Assembly (NCBI GenBank): GCA_905160935.1 | Contig: CAJHZI010000632.1 | Coordinates: 351,501-415,500, forward strand | Source of the DNA: Enchytraeus crypticus | Taxonomy: Eukaryota > Annelida > Clitellata > Enchytraeida > Enchytraeidae | DNA: 64,000 bases | Direction: 5' to 3' | Part shown: piece after piece, positions 20,891 through 32,325 of the stretch | Layout of the letters: the number at the start of each line of letters is the position of its first letter | How positions within the stretch are numbered: the stretch's first letter is position 1 | Notes under the pieces: model-generated | Database searches by the model: none | The model's input: the letters and a program-made list of their open reading frames with translations, nothing else | Told to the model about the DNA's origin: nothing | Translations under genes and position numbers: made by a program

Positions 20891-22084
20891 TTTATAAGAA
20901 TAATTTGCTTTAGGTCTGGTTATAGGCGCCTCGATTAAAACAGTTCATAAATAATGTAGGCGTCGATAATGAGTAGCCTACAAAGAAATTATACAGTAAT
21001 AAATTAATTAGTGATAAATTAATTAATAAATTAAGTATTATATAGAGTGAGCGTTAACCTACGACGCAAAATTGTATCTAGCAAATATCTCACAATAAAA
21101 CGTAGATGAAACGATAATTTTAATACAACTATAATTTTTGAAATTGTGTAACACCAAATTTCAATATTGCTGCTAATTTCAGATAACAAATTGACAATTT
21201 GCAAAAAAAATTGCCAGGCTATCTAATAAACAGTCTTTAGTCTTCAATTGCCAGGTTGGCTATTGCCGCAGTTTAGCAAAAATTAAACTTGCAATTTTTA
21301 AAAATATGGTTCAGAATTAGATTTTATATCTTAAATGTCATTTTGAATTTGTGGTTATCAGAGATGTATTAGCTAGTATTAGCTATTGTTTAAGTTAACG
21401 AAGATACATTCTTAGAGGTAACTGTTAATCGGCCACTGTTGAGGCTGCAGAGCTTTGTATGAGAGAACATTGTGGTTAAATACAGCACGGGCTAACTGGT
21501 GATTAAATCAGGATTTTATTGAACTATTTCAGATTTTAACTGATCCGTTTAATCCTATAACAGAATTTAGTTTAAACCTATAACCTATTTAAACCTATAA
21601 CCCGTTCTAGTTTAACCTATAACCCGCTTTAGTTTAATTAAACCTATAGCCCGTTTAAACGTATAACAGAATATTTACTAACAAAACTCGAGTTTGTCAA
21701 ATTAGGTCTAGAATTTTCCATAAACACTGAATCATACAATAGGAGGCTAGTATATTTTATGTTTATTAGTGTTTGATCTCCAGATATAATCTAAACTATT
21801 AATTGCAAGAGTAAATAGTAAGCAAAAATCTGACTTCATCGTCATAATGTTAGGCGGAGTTAATTATTTAATTAACTTCTATCAGAAAAACCCGATTTTA
21901 TCTTCATACGATCTGTTTTGTACTAATTGAACAACTGTTTGATCACGTGACTCTGCAATATTGATGCTTCTGATGACCTTGCCAAGTTATGTGGAGGATT
22001 ATAGGTGAAGTTATGACTTTAGGAATCAAATTAAAGGATATATCTCTGATATCACAGGACCGGCATTTGGATAATAGACGAAAC

Positions 22085-22416
22085 TTTAGAGAGAGAGAGA
22101 GAGAGAGATAAAGAGAGAGCGAGATAGTGAGAGAGAGGGAGTAGAGACTGACAGAGAGAGAGAAGGAGAGAGAGAAAGGGAGAGAGCGAGGTAGTGAGAG
22201 AGAGGGAGATAGAGACTGAGAGAGAGAGAAGGAGAGAGAGAAAGGGAGAGAGGAGAGAGGGAGAGAGAGAAAGAGAGGAAAGAATGAGATAAAGAGAGCG
22301 AGCGAGAGAGAGTGAGGGAGAGAGGGAGAGATAGTGAGGGAGAGAGGGAGATACAGATTGAGAGAGGGAGAGAGAGAGAGAGAGTGAGAGATTGAGCGTG
22401 CGGTAAAGAGAGAAAT

Positions 22417-22451
<35 letters not shown>

Positions 22452-22462
22452 TATATATATAC

Positions 22463-22502
<40 letters not shown>

Positions 22503-22545
22503 TCAGAGCGAGAGTGAGAGAGAGAGTGAGAGAGAGATATACTAG

Positions 22546-22576
<31 letters not shown>

Positions 22577-22577
22577 C
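22085..22577. repeat. (GA)n microsatellite, about 490 bp
   Basis: Long GA-rich tract with short interruptions. The 260-aa Ser/Leu-rich frame on the minus strand is a product of this repeat and the next one. Confidence 0.95.
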
Positions 22578-22602
22578 GACATGAAGTCAGCTCCGTACAT
22601 CA

Positions 22603-22812
22603 GACGTATAGATACTTTGTATAGATACCGTATAGATACTTTGTATAGATACCGTATAGATACTTTGTATAGATACCGTATAGATACTTTGTATAGATAC
22701 CGTATAGATACTTTGTATAGATACCGTATAGATACTTTGTATAGATACCGTATAGATACTTTGTATAGATACCGTATAGATACTTTGTATAGATACCGTA
22801 TAGATACTTTGT
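22603..22812. repeat. 24-bp minisatellite (TAGATACTTTGTATAGATACCGTA)
   Basis: About 8.5 nearly perfect 24-bp units. Because 24 is a multiple of three, every frame stays open on both strands, but nothing else indicates coding. Confidence 0.95.
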
Positions 22813-22878
22813 CATCTCTACAGAGATTTCTCACTAAACGTTGCTTGTCAATCTCATGACGGTGGAGAGAGGGGGGGG

Positions 22879-23091
22879 GTGATCTTCAACCGATTTCTTC
22901 GGAACTTTGAAACGACGACGTTCCTCATCTCCTGTACTTTGACCTACTTCTACAGCAGCAGCTCTACAATTCTAAACAATCTAACCTCTCTCCCACCCCA
23001 CCCACCTAGATACAGCATCACCCCTGACTGGTCACTCCTTTATCCCTTATCTACATCAGAGTGGCAAAGTACAAAGTTTAAACGGACGTGA
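22879..23091 (+). other. Unidentified open frame, possible exon
   Basis: An open stretch with non-repetitive codon use: FNRFLRNFETTTFLISCTLT, then TYFYSSSSTILNNLTSLPP, ending with a stop at 23091. It contains an N-glycosylation site (NLTS). I recognise no family, and no clear partner exons were found, although an AG acceptor (TACAG) lies near 22823. It could be the end of an unknown gene or chance. Confidence 0.25.
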
Positions 23092-23151
23092 GGGGTCGAG
23101 ACTGTGGTGATATAAAACAAAGCACGGACTTTATCATCATCATTATCATCG

Positions 23152-23215
23152 TCATCTTCATCATCATCATCATCATCATCATCATTATCGCCATTATTAT
23201 CTTCATCATCATCAA
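23152..23215. repeat. (CAT)n microsatellite
   Basis: A run of TCATCATCATCATCATC. Nothing coding is tied to it. Confidence 0.9.
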
Positions 23216-23569
23216 ATTGGCATTACAGGTTTAAATCTTTCTTATTCTTGTAGAATTTACATCGAAATTTAAGTCAATCATTGACAAAAGACTTCAGTAA
23301 GTCAATATTAACTGCTTAATAAATAATGTTATTTGTTTTCACGTTGCGGTTGGAGTCACCACATTTTAATTATTATTTAGTCTCTTTTAATTAATTTAAC
23401 TGTACCTTCTTATTAATTTGTTTGAAAGTGAGGCACAGTACAATGTATGTATTTACTACGCAGATGATTTATCAATACCATTGTCAACAGCCTTCATGAT
23501 CTATTAAATTAACAGAGCCGAATCTGTCAATTGTCAACCAATTAGCGAATTTCTTTCTAATCATATCTA

Positions 23570-23605
<36 letters not shown>

Positions 23606-23627
23606 CTTACACAGGTAGTATTAAACA

Positions 23628-23920
23628 GTTGTCAAATGAATTAAGAGGTAGGAAGAAGAGATGGATAGGACACATTCTTAGAGGAGAAAGTCTATTAAAA
23701 GAGGTCATAGAAGGTAGAATGGAAGGAAAAAGAGGCAGAGGCAGACTGAGATTAGGTATTTTAGAAGATTTAAAGACCCACTCATATGTGGAAATGAAGA
23801 GTAAAGCGTAAGACAGAGAAGAGTGGAGGCGCTATATACCATGGACCTGCCAATAGGAAGTGCATTAAGCGAGACACACACACACATATACATACACACA
23901 TATACACAAACATACACACA
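23628..23920 (+). mobile_element. LINE 3' fragment with (CA)n tail
   Basis: Encodes the C-terminal end of the retrotransposon family at 27764 (RKKRWIGHILRGESLLKEV, then KRGRGRLRLGILEDL), then the family's 3' hairpin ACCTGCCAATAGGAAGTGCA and a (CA)n tail in place of (GA)n. It is 5'-truncated. Confidence 0.8.
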
Positions 23921-24505
23921 CATACACACATGCACTGGTAACTCATATGTAAAACAAATCAGCTCCACTATCTCTACTCTCGCTGCTTTGCTTAATTGTT
24001 CATGTCCATTCACAGAATTGTTCATGGAGTTTAATAAGAGCTAAACTTAGGAGGAGCTAAAGCTCTTCACGGCTCTGCTGGTTTATAAGTGAGACTCAGT
24101 TCAGTGCATCGAGTAGAACCGTGCTGAGCTGACGCTGTATCTACGGCTCTAAGTGTATATGACAGTGGTCAATGTTTCATAAACGGGTAGCATGCTGAAG
24201 ATTAGAAGAGGCTTCTCCTCTGAGAGTTTTATTTATAATTATTATAACAATTACTGAATAATTATTAAAGTAATAATTATTGAAGTTAATTAAGTAATTG
24301 AAGTTAATTCATTCATTTTGGATTAATATTTAGATTCCCTCGTGAACTCTCTATCGCATTTGTTTCATAAATATCATCACACCGGCAAATGCAGTTCTGA
24401 TGAACTAAAATTTAATTAATTGATTGATTGATTGATTGAGCCTAATTGGGGTTCACTTGTAAGCTGACAGTGTTTGATGAGATACGACATTCCTCTCTAC
24501 GTAAG

Positions 24506-27500
24506 ATGATCTGCTTTACTCTACCAGCATTGCTGTACTTCAGTGCTCTACTGATCTCCATTGCATTCATCAGCCAGGTAGACATTAAAGAAATGAATGA
24601 ATGAATGTATGAATGAGTGAGTGAATGAATGAATGAATGAGTGAGTGAGTTGTTAGTCAGTAAGTTAGTGAGTGAATGAATGAGTGAATGAATGAATGAT
24701 TCTTGTCTGTCAATCTGTCAGTCTGACTGACTGACTGACTGCTATTCAGTCTTTTAATCAATATTGTGATGTAGTTTTACAGCGTATAAGTAAATACACA
24801 GTGACATGCTATTTTCATTGATGACTTTGACACACTGTATAGAGTGTAGATGTATCTAAATAAAACCGTTATTTACTCTAGTTAAATAACTGTTAAAGAA
24901 TGTAATTAATAAACAAGTTAATACCTATTAAGCGTTTAATGGAGAAATTATTTAGTAAGATTTGGCTTGATTGCTTGATTTGGCTAGTGGTTGTTCCATG
25001 AATTCATTTGAAGGATATATGGATTTATATGGATGCCGGTCAACGCATTTGATTCTTCTAGAAAATTGACCTCAGGATTTTGCGAGTGATTATTCTATGG
25101 ATTAATTTATTGATTGATAAAGAGATTGATCCGAATTCAGAAAGGGCATTCGCTTGGTGAGCGCCTAGGCTCCAGAAATTGCTTTAAATTACCTTATCCA
25201 GACGCTAGTTAAAGAGGGATTCAAGGGAAGATGATGATGATGATTATGATGATGATGATACTCAGCCGCCATCGTGTGTGGCATCTGCTTTTACGGATCT
25301 GCAAGAGACTTACCTGACATTGCCTTATGAGGAACCGGACTTTGGGCCTATATTCTAATTCATTGGTTGATTGATTGGTTGATGATGATTTCTAGATACA
25401 GTCATGGCCAAAAGTTTGAGATCAGTCGATATTTTTTGGAAAATCATGGTAAAATCACTGTTTTATTTTGTATTTACATGTAATATGTACATCATCATAA
25501 AACGATATACATATCATATAGAAATTAAAACATTGCTATAATAGAGAGAGAGAGATATGTGTGTGTTTTTTATTTCAGCATCAACACCAAATCACTGACA
25601 AACAACATACGTGCAAAAATCATCAGACATTAGCAAAAGAAATACAAAAATCAAATGAAAGCAAATATCCGAGAAAAAATTAATAAGCATGCACAACAAT
25701 AGAAAAGTAAGGGTACATATTACGAGTACGAGTAGCCATCAGTGAAGATACACGGTATCTTATCTAGCTGAACACCACGACGTACTCATAGGATGTTTTG
25801 TAGAAATGCAACATGACAATATTATAAGATACTAGCAAAAGAAATCGTTATAAAATCAAATGAAGGCAAAAGTCGAGCAAACGTTAATACGCATGCACAG
25901 GAATAGAAAAGTAAAGGTACATATGTAAATGAAATATTGCATGTGTAGATGAAATTTAAAATAACTAACTATTGATTACCAACCATTCATTAAATAATCT
26001 TTGTATAATTTATTAAACGAATTCATGGTTGAAGCATTACGAATATTAAGTGGAATATTATTCCAAATACAACAACAGGTGTATACAACTGAATTAAACA
26101 TGGTCGCGTTGGGCTCAATTGAAAGATAATTAGTTAAGGATTGTCTGGTGGAGTACGAGTGCTGAGAGACGTTGAGATTGAACATGTCTCTGATTGAATT
26201 TGACATAACTCCTTCGTAATATAAACATTTATATATTAATTTACCAATTGAAAGTTTATACTGCAGCTGAATAGGCAAGACATTGAAATTAGCATAAAGA
26301 ATCTTAGTAGTACAGAATCTGCTCAAGTACTGCAGAGTGCGTAACGATCTGTTAATAGACAAATGAAGAGGGTGTATCGCACTAAACGAAGCATTCCCAT
26401 AAATTTCAATACCATATAGAGCTTTACAGTACACTAGCGAAAAGAAAAGATCTTTGCGGCAGCTTTTAGAAATATAGTTATATTTTTATAATATAGTCAC
26501 AGATGTGCTGAGTAACCTAAATAGTCAGTATTTAGTGTGTTTTCCCTACACGGCCAGGACGTCTGCAATGCAGCGAGGCTTGGAGCGGGCTAATGCGTTA
26601 CAGTTCTCAAGCGAAGTTTCTTTTATCCAAACTCTTTTAGCCACCTCTTTCAGATGCTGAAAGGAGGAAGGATTGTGTGCAGCAACCTTTCTATTCATCT
26701 GTATCCAAAGATTTTCTATCAGGTTCAGGTCAGGTGATGATCCCGGCCACGGACCAATCATGGGTACATCATTGCCCGCGAGCCATTTTGTAGTAGTTTT
26801 AGCCATATGACATGACGCGCCATCATGTTGGAAGTACTCCACATCATGTATACTTCTAAAAGTCACAACTTTATCGTCAAGAATACCTTCGTAGACAGCA
26901 GCATTGATTGTTGTGCCTGCTTGCTGCTTGAACCAGATTCCTGAACGGTCGCACTTTCCTGAAAAAGGTCCCCAAACCATCAGCTTGGCACAATGTTTGA
27001 CAGCACTGGTACAATACTTGGATCATTGATCTTCCCAAATGGTCGTCTTAAATGCCTAAAATAAGAGTAAAATTGTGTGAAAGTTGACTCATCTGAAAAT
27101 TGTACGCGTTCCCAATCATCTGCAGACCAATTGCGATATTTGCGACAAAACGCCGTTCTATCTCGAATGTTCTTCGTTGAAGCAGAGGCTTCAATGCTGG
27201 TCTTGACTTCAATCCACCCTCAAACAAACATCCTCCAATGGTTCGTGTGCTTACCCTTGCTTCAATCAGGACTGTCTGCTGGTTGCTCTGACCCAGGAAG
27301 TGGAATAAAAATGTTTGCGCGCTCCGCTACTGAGATTTCAGGGTTTCCACCCTTGTTAACATTGAATACACAAATATGATAATTTACAGCTCTGAAGCAA
27401 AACAGAACAATATTTAGCACATAGTATTATAGTCTGAGAGATATTACAGAATTCTGTAGAATTTTAGGTGAGTATTATAATACGCCATGGCAGAATGACT

Positions 27501-30500
27501 AATACCGGGTTATAGGCCAAATCTGGCATACAATTCTCTTAATTCGCTGCAAATCGAGCAATATTTGCACAAAATATACATATAAAAATCCCAAACAGGA
27601 TAAAAACCTAAATTATATCTTAGTTTACATCAAGACATAAAGATAGAAAGTGTAAATGTTGCTACATTTTAAAGCAAAATAAGAAAGAAATCATAAAATA
27701 CGATTTTTTCCACAGATCTCAAACTTTGGCCATGACTGTACATAGATAGACGGAGACGGATAAATGGAGGTATGTATGGAAGTGTACAATACAGGTATTT
27801 GGCCAAACGACTTTACCAAGTCAGTGATGATTCCAATTCCCAAAAACGCCAATGCTGTGGAGTGTTCGGATTGCAGAACAATCAGCTTAATACCTCATGC
27901 ATCGAAGATCTTATTAAAGATAGTAAATAATCGCATTCAGTCGAAAGCAGAGATGATACTGAGCAAGACACAATTTGGTTTTAGGAAAGGATGATGCACA
28001 AGAGAAGCAATAGGAGTAATGCGGGTTCTTTGCGAAAGAAGCTTAGAATATGGAAATGACGTTTTTGTATGCTTTGTAGACTTCGAGAAGGCCTTTGACA
28101 GGATTGATTGGATAACGATGATGAATATCTTAAAAAGAATAGGAATTGACTAATTGACTGGAGAGATAGAAGACTAATTTTTGACTAGTACATGAATCAA
28201 AGAGCAGTTATCAAAATCCAACAAGAAGACTCAGAAGAAGGTGAAATAGGACGTGGAGTAAGACAAGGTTGTAGCATTTCACCGCTGCTGTTTAAAATTT
28301 ACGCTGAGGCAATGATGGAGGAAGCCATGGAAGACTTGGAAGAAGTAATAAAAGTAGGAGGGAATTTGTTACAAGATGTACGATTTGCAGATGATCAAGG
28401 AATGGTAGCGGACAGCGAGATTGGATTGCAGAAGATAATGGATAGGCTGAATGATACGGCCCTAAGATATGGCATGAAGATTAATATAAAAAAGACCAAG
28501 GTTATGAGAGTGTCCAATAATAAAGGTGAAGTTAATATCACAATAAATGGTACGAAATTGGAACAGGTAAGGAGTTTCAAATATTTGGGTCGTACTATAA
28601 CCGATGATGGGAAATGTGAGACAGAAATATGCAGTAGGATTGCACAAGCAAAAGCGGCCTTTGGTAATAGAAAAGAACTGTTAACAAAAAGTCTAAAGAA
28701 AGACACATAGATAAAGATAGTGAAAACTTTGGTTTGGACCACGCTATTGTATGGATGTGAAACATGGACGTTAAGGAAGGAAGATATTAGGAAACTGGAG
28801 GCATTAGAAATGTGGATTTTGAGAAGAATGGAGAGGATTAGCTGGACTCAAAAGGTTACAAATGACGAAATCTTGTGGAGAGTTGCCACAGATAGACAGT
28901 TGATAAATGTATTAAGAAATAGGAAGAAGAGTTGGATAGGACACTTTCTCAGGGGGGAAAGTCTATTAAAAGAGGTCATAGAAGGTGGAATGGAAGGAAA
29001 AGGAGGCATGGGCAGGCCGAGATTAGGTATGTTAGATGATTTAAAGACCCAATCATATGTGGAAATGAAGAGGAAGGCTGAAGATAGAGAAGACGTTATG
29101 TACTGGCGTTATGTACCATAGACCTGCCAGTAGTCAGTGCACTAAGAGAGAGAGAGAGAGATAGACGGATTGATTGATGGATGGGAGGATTTATTGATTG
29201 GTTGATGATGATGGAAATAGATTGATATATAGTTAGATGGATTGATAGATAGATTAACTGATCGATAGATTGAGTGATTGATTGATCAGATTAACAATAT
29301 TTATCAATTATAATTATATATTATATGTCAATTAGAATAGTTTTATTCTAATTGACAAAATTATAATAATAATATTCTAATAGATCTTTCATTATTCGTA
29401 TCCCGACCCTGGTTAAACTGAGACTTAAGGGAAGAAGATGATGATGATTCTATTAGATCATTATAATTAGAATATCAATTAGAATATTTTTATTCTAATT
29501 AGAATATTTTTATTCTAATTAGAATATTTTTATTCTAATTAGAATATTTTTATTCTAATTAGAATATTTTTACTGTAGCTAGATTAAGTGATTGATTGAT
29601 TGATCAGACTGTAGCTAGATTAAGTGATTGATTGATTGATCAGACTGTAGCTAGATTAAGTGATTGATTGATTGATCAGACTGTAGGAGAAGGAAGAATA
29701 CAGCTACGTCTGGTGCAGTACAATAACCCTGATGGGAGGGGCAACAACAACCATTGCTGTGACGGTAAATTCTCATTCTGTGAACGGAACGGCGGGTGCG
29801 ACCAGTACTTCATCGTCTGTCTCGACGCCTATCAGGGGTTTGTAGTGGAGCTAGGCTAGAGTTGTGCTAGGATTAGCTACATGTGTGTGGATCATAGTGT
29901 ATGTGATGTGATGTGTATGTGATGTTTATGTGATGTGTATGTGATATGTATGTGATGTGTGTGTTATGTATGTGAGGTGTACGTTATGTGTATGTTATGT
30001 GTATGTGATATGTTCTCATATATTCTCATGTGTTCATATGTATTCACAAATGTTCACACATGTTCTCATATGTTCTCATGTGTTTACATACTGTATGTTC
30101 ACATATTCTCATGTGTTCACATGTGTTCACATATGTTTACATATGTTCTCATGTGTTCTCATGTGTTCTCATATGTCCTCATATATTCACATGTGTTCAC
30201 ATATTTCACATATACTCACGTATGTTCACATGTGTTTTCATGTGTTCTCGCATGTGTTCTCATGTGTTCACACATCTTCACATGTGTTCACATGTGTTAT
30301 CAGGAAGGACTCAATGGAGCGCTGTGCTATAGGCCGAAGAAGAACACCTACGACCTCTAGTGGACTGCTCACCATTGACTTCAACAAGGAGTACAAGAAC
30401 TCAGAACATCTCATCGACCTTCCCTTCATCAGCTTCGAGGTCAGTACTTCTAGCTTTAAAGAGCTGAAAGATTATGTTAACGTCAGTTTCCTCACTCGAA

Positions 30501-32294
30501 AGCGATGTCAGTGTCGGGCGAGCCCAGGATTTGAACCCCGCATATACTACTCCGTGGCCGAATGTCTTACGTTTGTCGAATGTGGGCGATGTCTTACCGA
30601 CATCACCACTGGCTCCATCCACTGGCTTCAGCCTTTAGCTCCCAGTTAGATGCAGGTCTATATTTCTCCTCCCTTCTTCCTCTCTCGTTGATGACGTCAG
30701 TAGCGAATCCGAGGAAAAACTGAGTCTACACAGTATTTACTAGTACTTGCTCTGTGCTAGAGAACATTATGAACTATGTATTATAAGGGTTTGTTGATTA
30801 GATACAAGCCTAGGATGATGTGTGCAGTGGGGGCGTCCCTTTCATCATCCTTGGATGAGGAAACGTCCGTTAAACCTTTAATATTATTATTATTATTATT
30901 ATTATTATTGTTATTAACAGGAGGGAGTGTTGATTAAGATAGAAGTCTGGGACGATGACTTCGGAAAGAACTCGGATGATTTGGTTGATTTCCTGAAGAA
31001 GAGGGTGACCTTGACCCCTAGCGCCTCTGAAGATCTGGCAGAGTGGCAGGCCGTCACGATGACATCACGCACTGTGTAAGTACCGGTCCACTGTTATGAT
31101 AACAACAAGCACTGTGTAAGTACCGGTCCACTCTCATGATAAAATCAAGCACTGTGTAAGTACCCGTCCTCTCTCATGATGACATCAGGCACTGTGTAAG
31201 TACCGGTCCTAGAGTACTGTAGAATTTACTTTGATTTACTTAACTGTACTGAAAGCTCCGGTAAGGCTAATGAGCAGTTTCTATCAATTATCTCTTATTA
31301 GACACAGCGGAGTCACTGGTTTGCTTCAATTAAAAGTTCATTTCTAATCTAATATAGTTTGATCAGCCTCTGGTTGGAGCCAGTGGCGAAGTCGGTAAGA
31401 TACTCGACCACGGATCAGTAGGTGCGGGTTCAAATTCTGGGCTCGCCCATCACTGATATCGCTTTCGAGTGAGGAAAATGACGTTAACCATAGCTTTTTT
31501 AAACCACAGCTTTAGCTTTTTACACGCATTCAAGAACTCTCTCGTAAAACAGCCGACAGCTACATCCGGTCAATAATCTCTCCAAGCTCTAGTTCTAAGT
31601 AAAAAGCTGGTAAAGCTAATGTTAACGTCAGTTTCCTCATTCTAAAGCGATGTCAGTGAAGGGCAAGCCCAGGATTTGAACCCGCATATACAGATCCGCG
31701 GTCGAGTATCTTACCGACTTCGCTACTAGCTCCAGCCAGTTGTCTCAAATATTAAGCGATGGTATTTGATATAATCGATGGTATTTAATATTGTCATGGA
31801 TGACTGTTATGATGGCAGAATGAGAGCTGAACTGAGGGTATTCTGTGACGAGCACTGGTATGGTGAGGGTTGTGATACGTTCTGTCTGCCACAGAGGTCA
31901 ATATCTGGTAACTACAACTGTAGCAGCACCGGCCAGAAGATCTGTCATTCAGGTTAGCTCAATCAATCAATCAATAAATAAATTACTCAATCTATCAGCC
32001 CATTTATCGATAAATCCTAAGATTGATCGAGTCAGTTAGTCAGTTAGTCAGTTAGTCAGTTAGTCAGTCAGTCAGTCAATCAGTCAATCAGTCAGTCAGT
32101 CAGTCAGTCAGTCAGTCAGTCAGTCAGTCAGTCAGTCAGTCAGTCAGTCAGTCAGTCAGTCAGTCAGTCAGTCAGTCAGTCAGTCAGTCAGTCAGTTAGT
32201 CAGTCAGTCAGTCAGTCAATCAGTCAGTCGGTCAGTCAGTCAGTCAGTCAGTCAGTCAGTCAGTCAGTCAGTCAGTCAGTCAGTCAGTCAGTCA

Positions 32295-32325
<31 letters not shown>

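Larger units (their letters stand above)
19420..22050. other. Intergenic DNA between tetraspanin and Notch ligand
   Basis: No exon supported. Contents seen: three imperfect 55-base repeats (19555-19690, TTATGTGTGATTG), SINE copy 3 (19767-19895), a SINE-like composite (19905-20240), a dispersed repeat block (about 20640-20890) and AT-rich unique sequence. Confidence 0.55.
25399..27738 (-). mobile_element. Tc1-like DNA transposon with nested LINE
   Basis: Ends CAGTCATGGCCAAAAGTTTG and its inverse (CAAACTTTGGCCATGACTG) are flanked by TA dinucleotides (25397-25398 and 27739-27740), the Tc1/mariner target duplication. It lies in the first intron of the Notch ligand gene. A LINE 3' fragment occupies the left half, so the transposon is inactive as it stands. 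Confidence 0.9.

Noticed and set aside
22052..22834. 260-aa minus-strand frame rich in Ser and Leu
   Set aside because: It is a translation of (GA)n and of a 24-bp minisatellite, with no independent coding signal.
29957..30649. 230-aa plus-strand frame
   Set aside because: Most of it is an intronic repeat; only 30304-30439 is an exon of the Notch ligand, and the end is a SINE.
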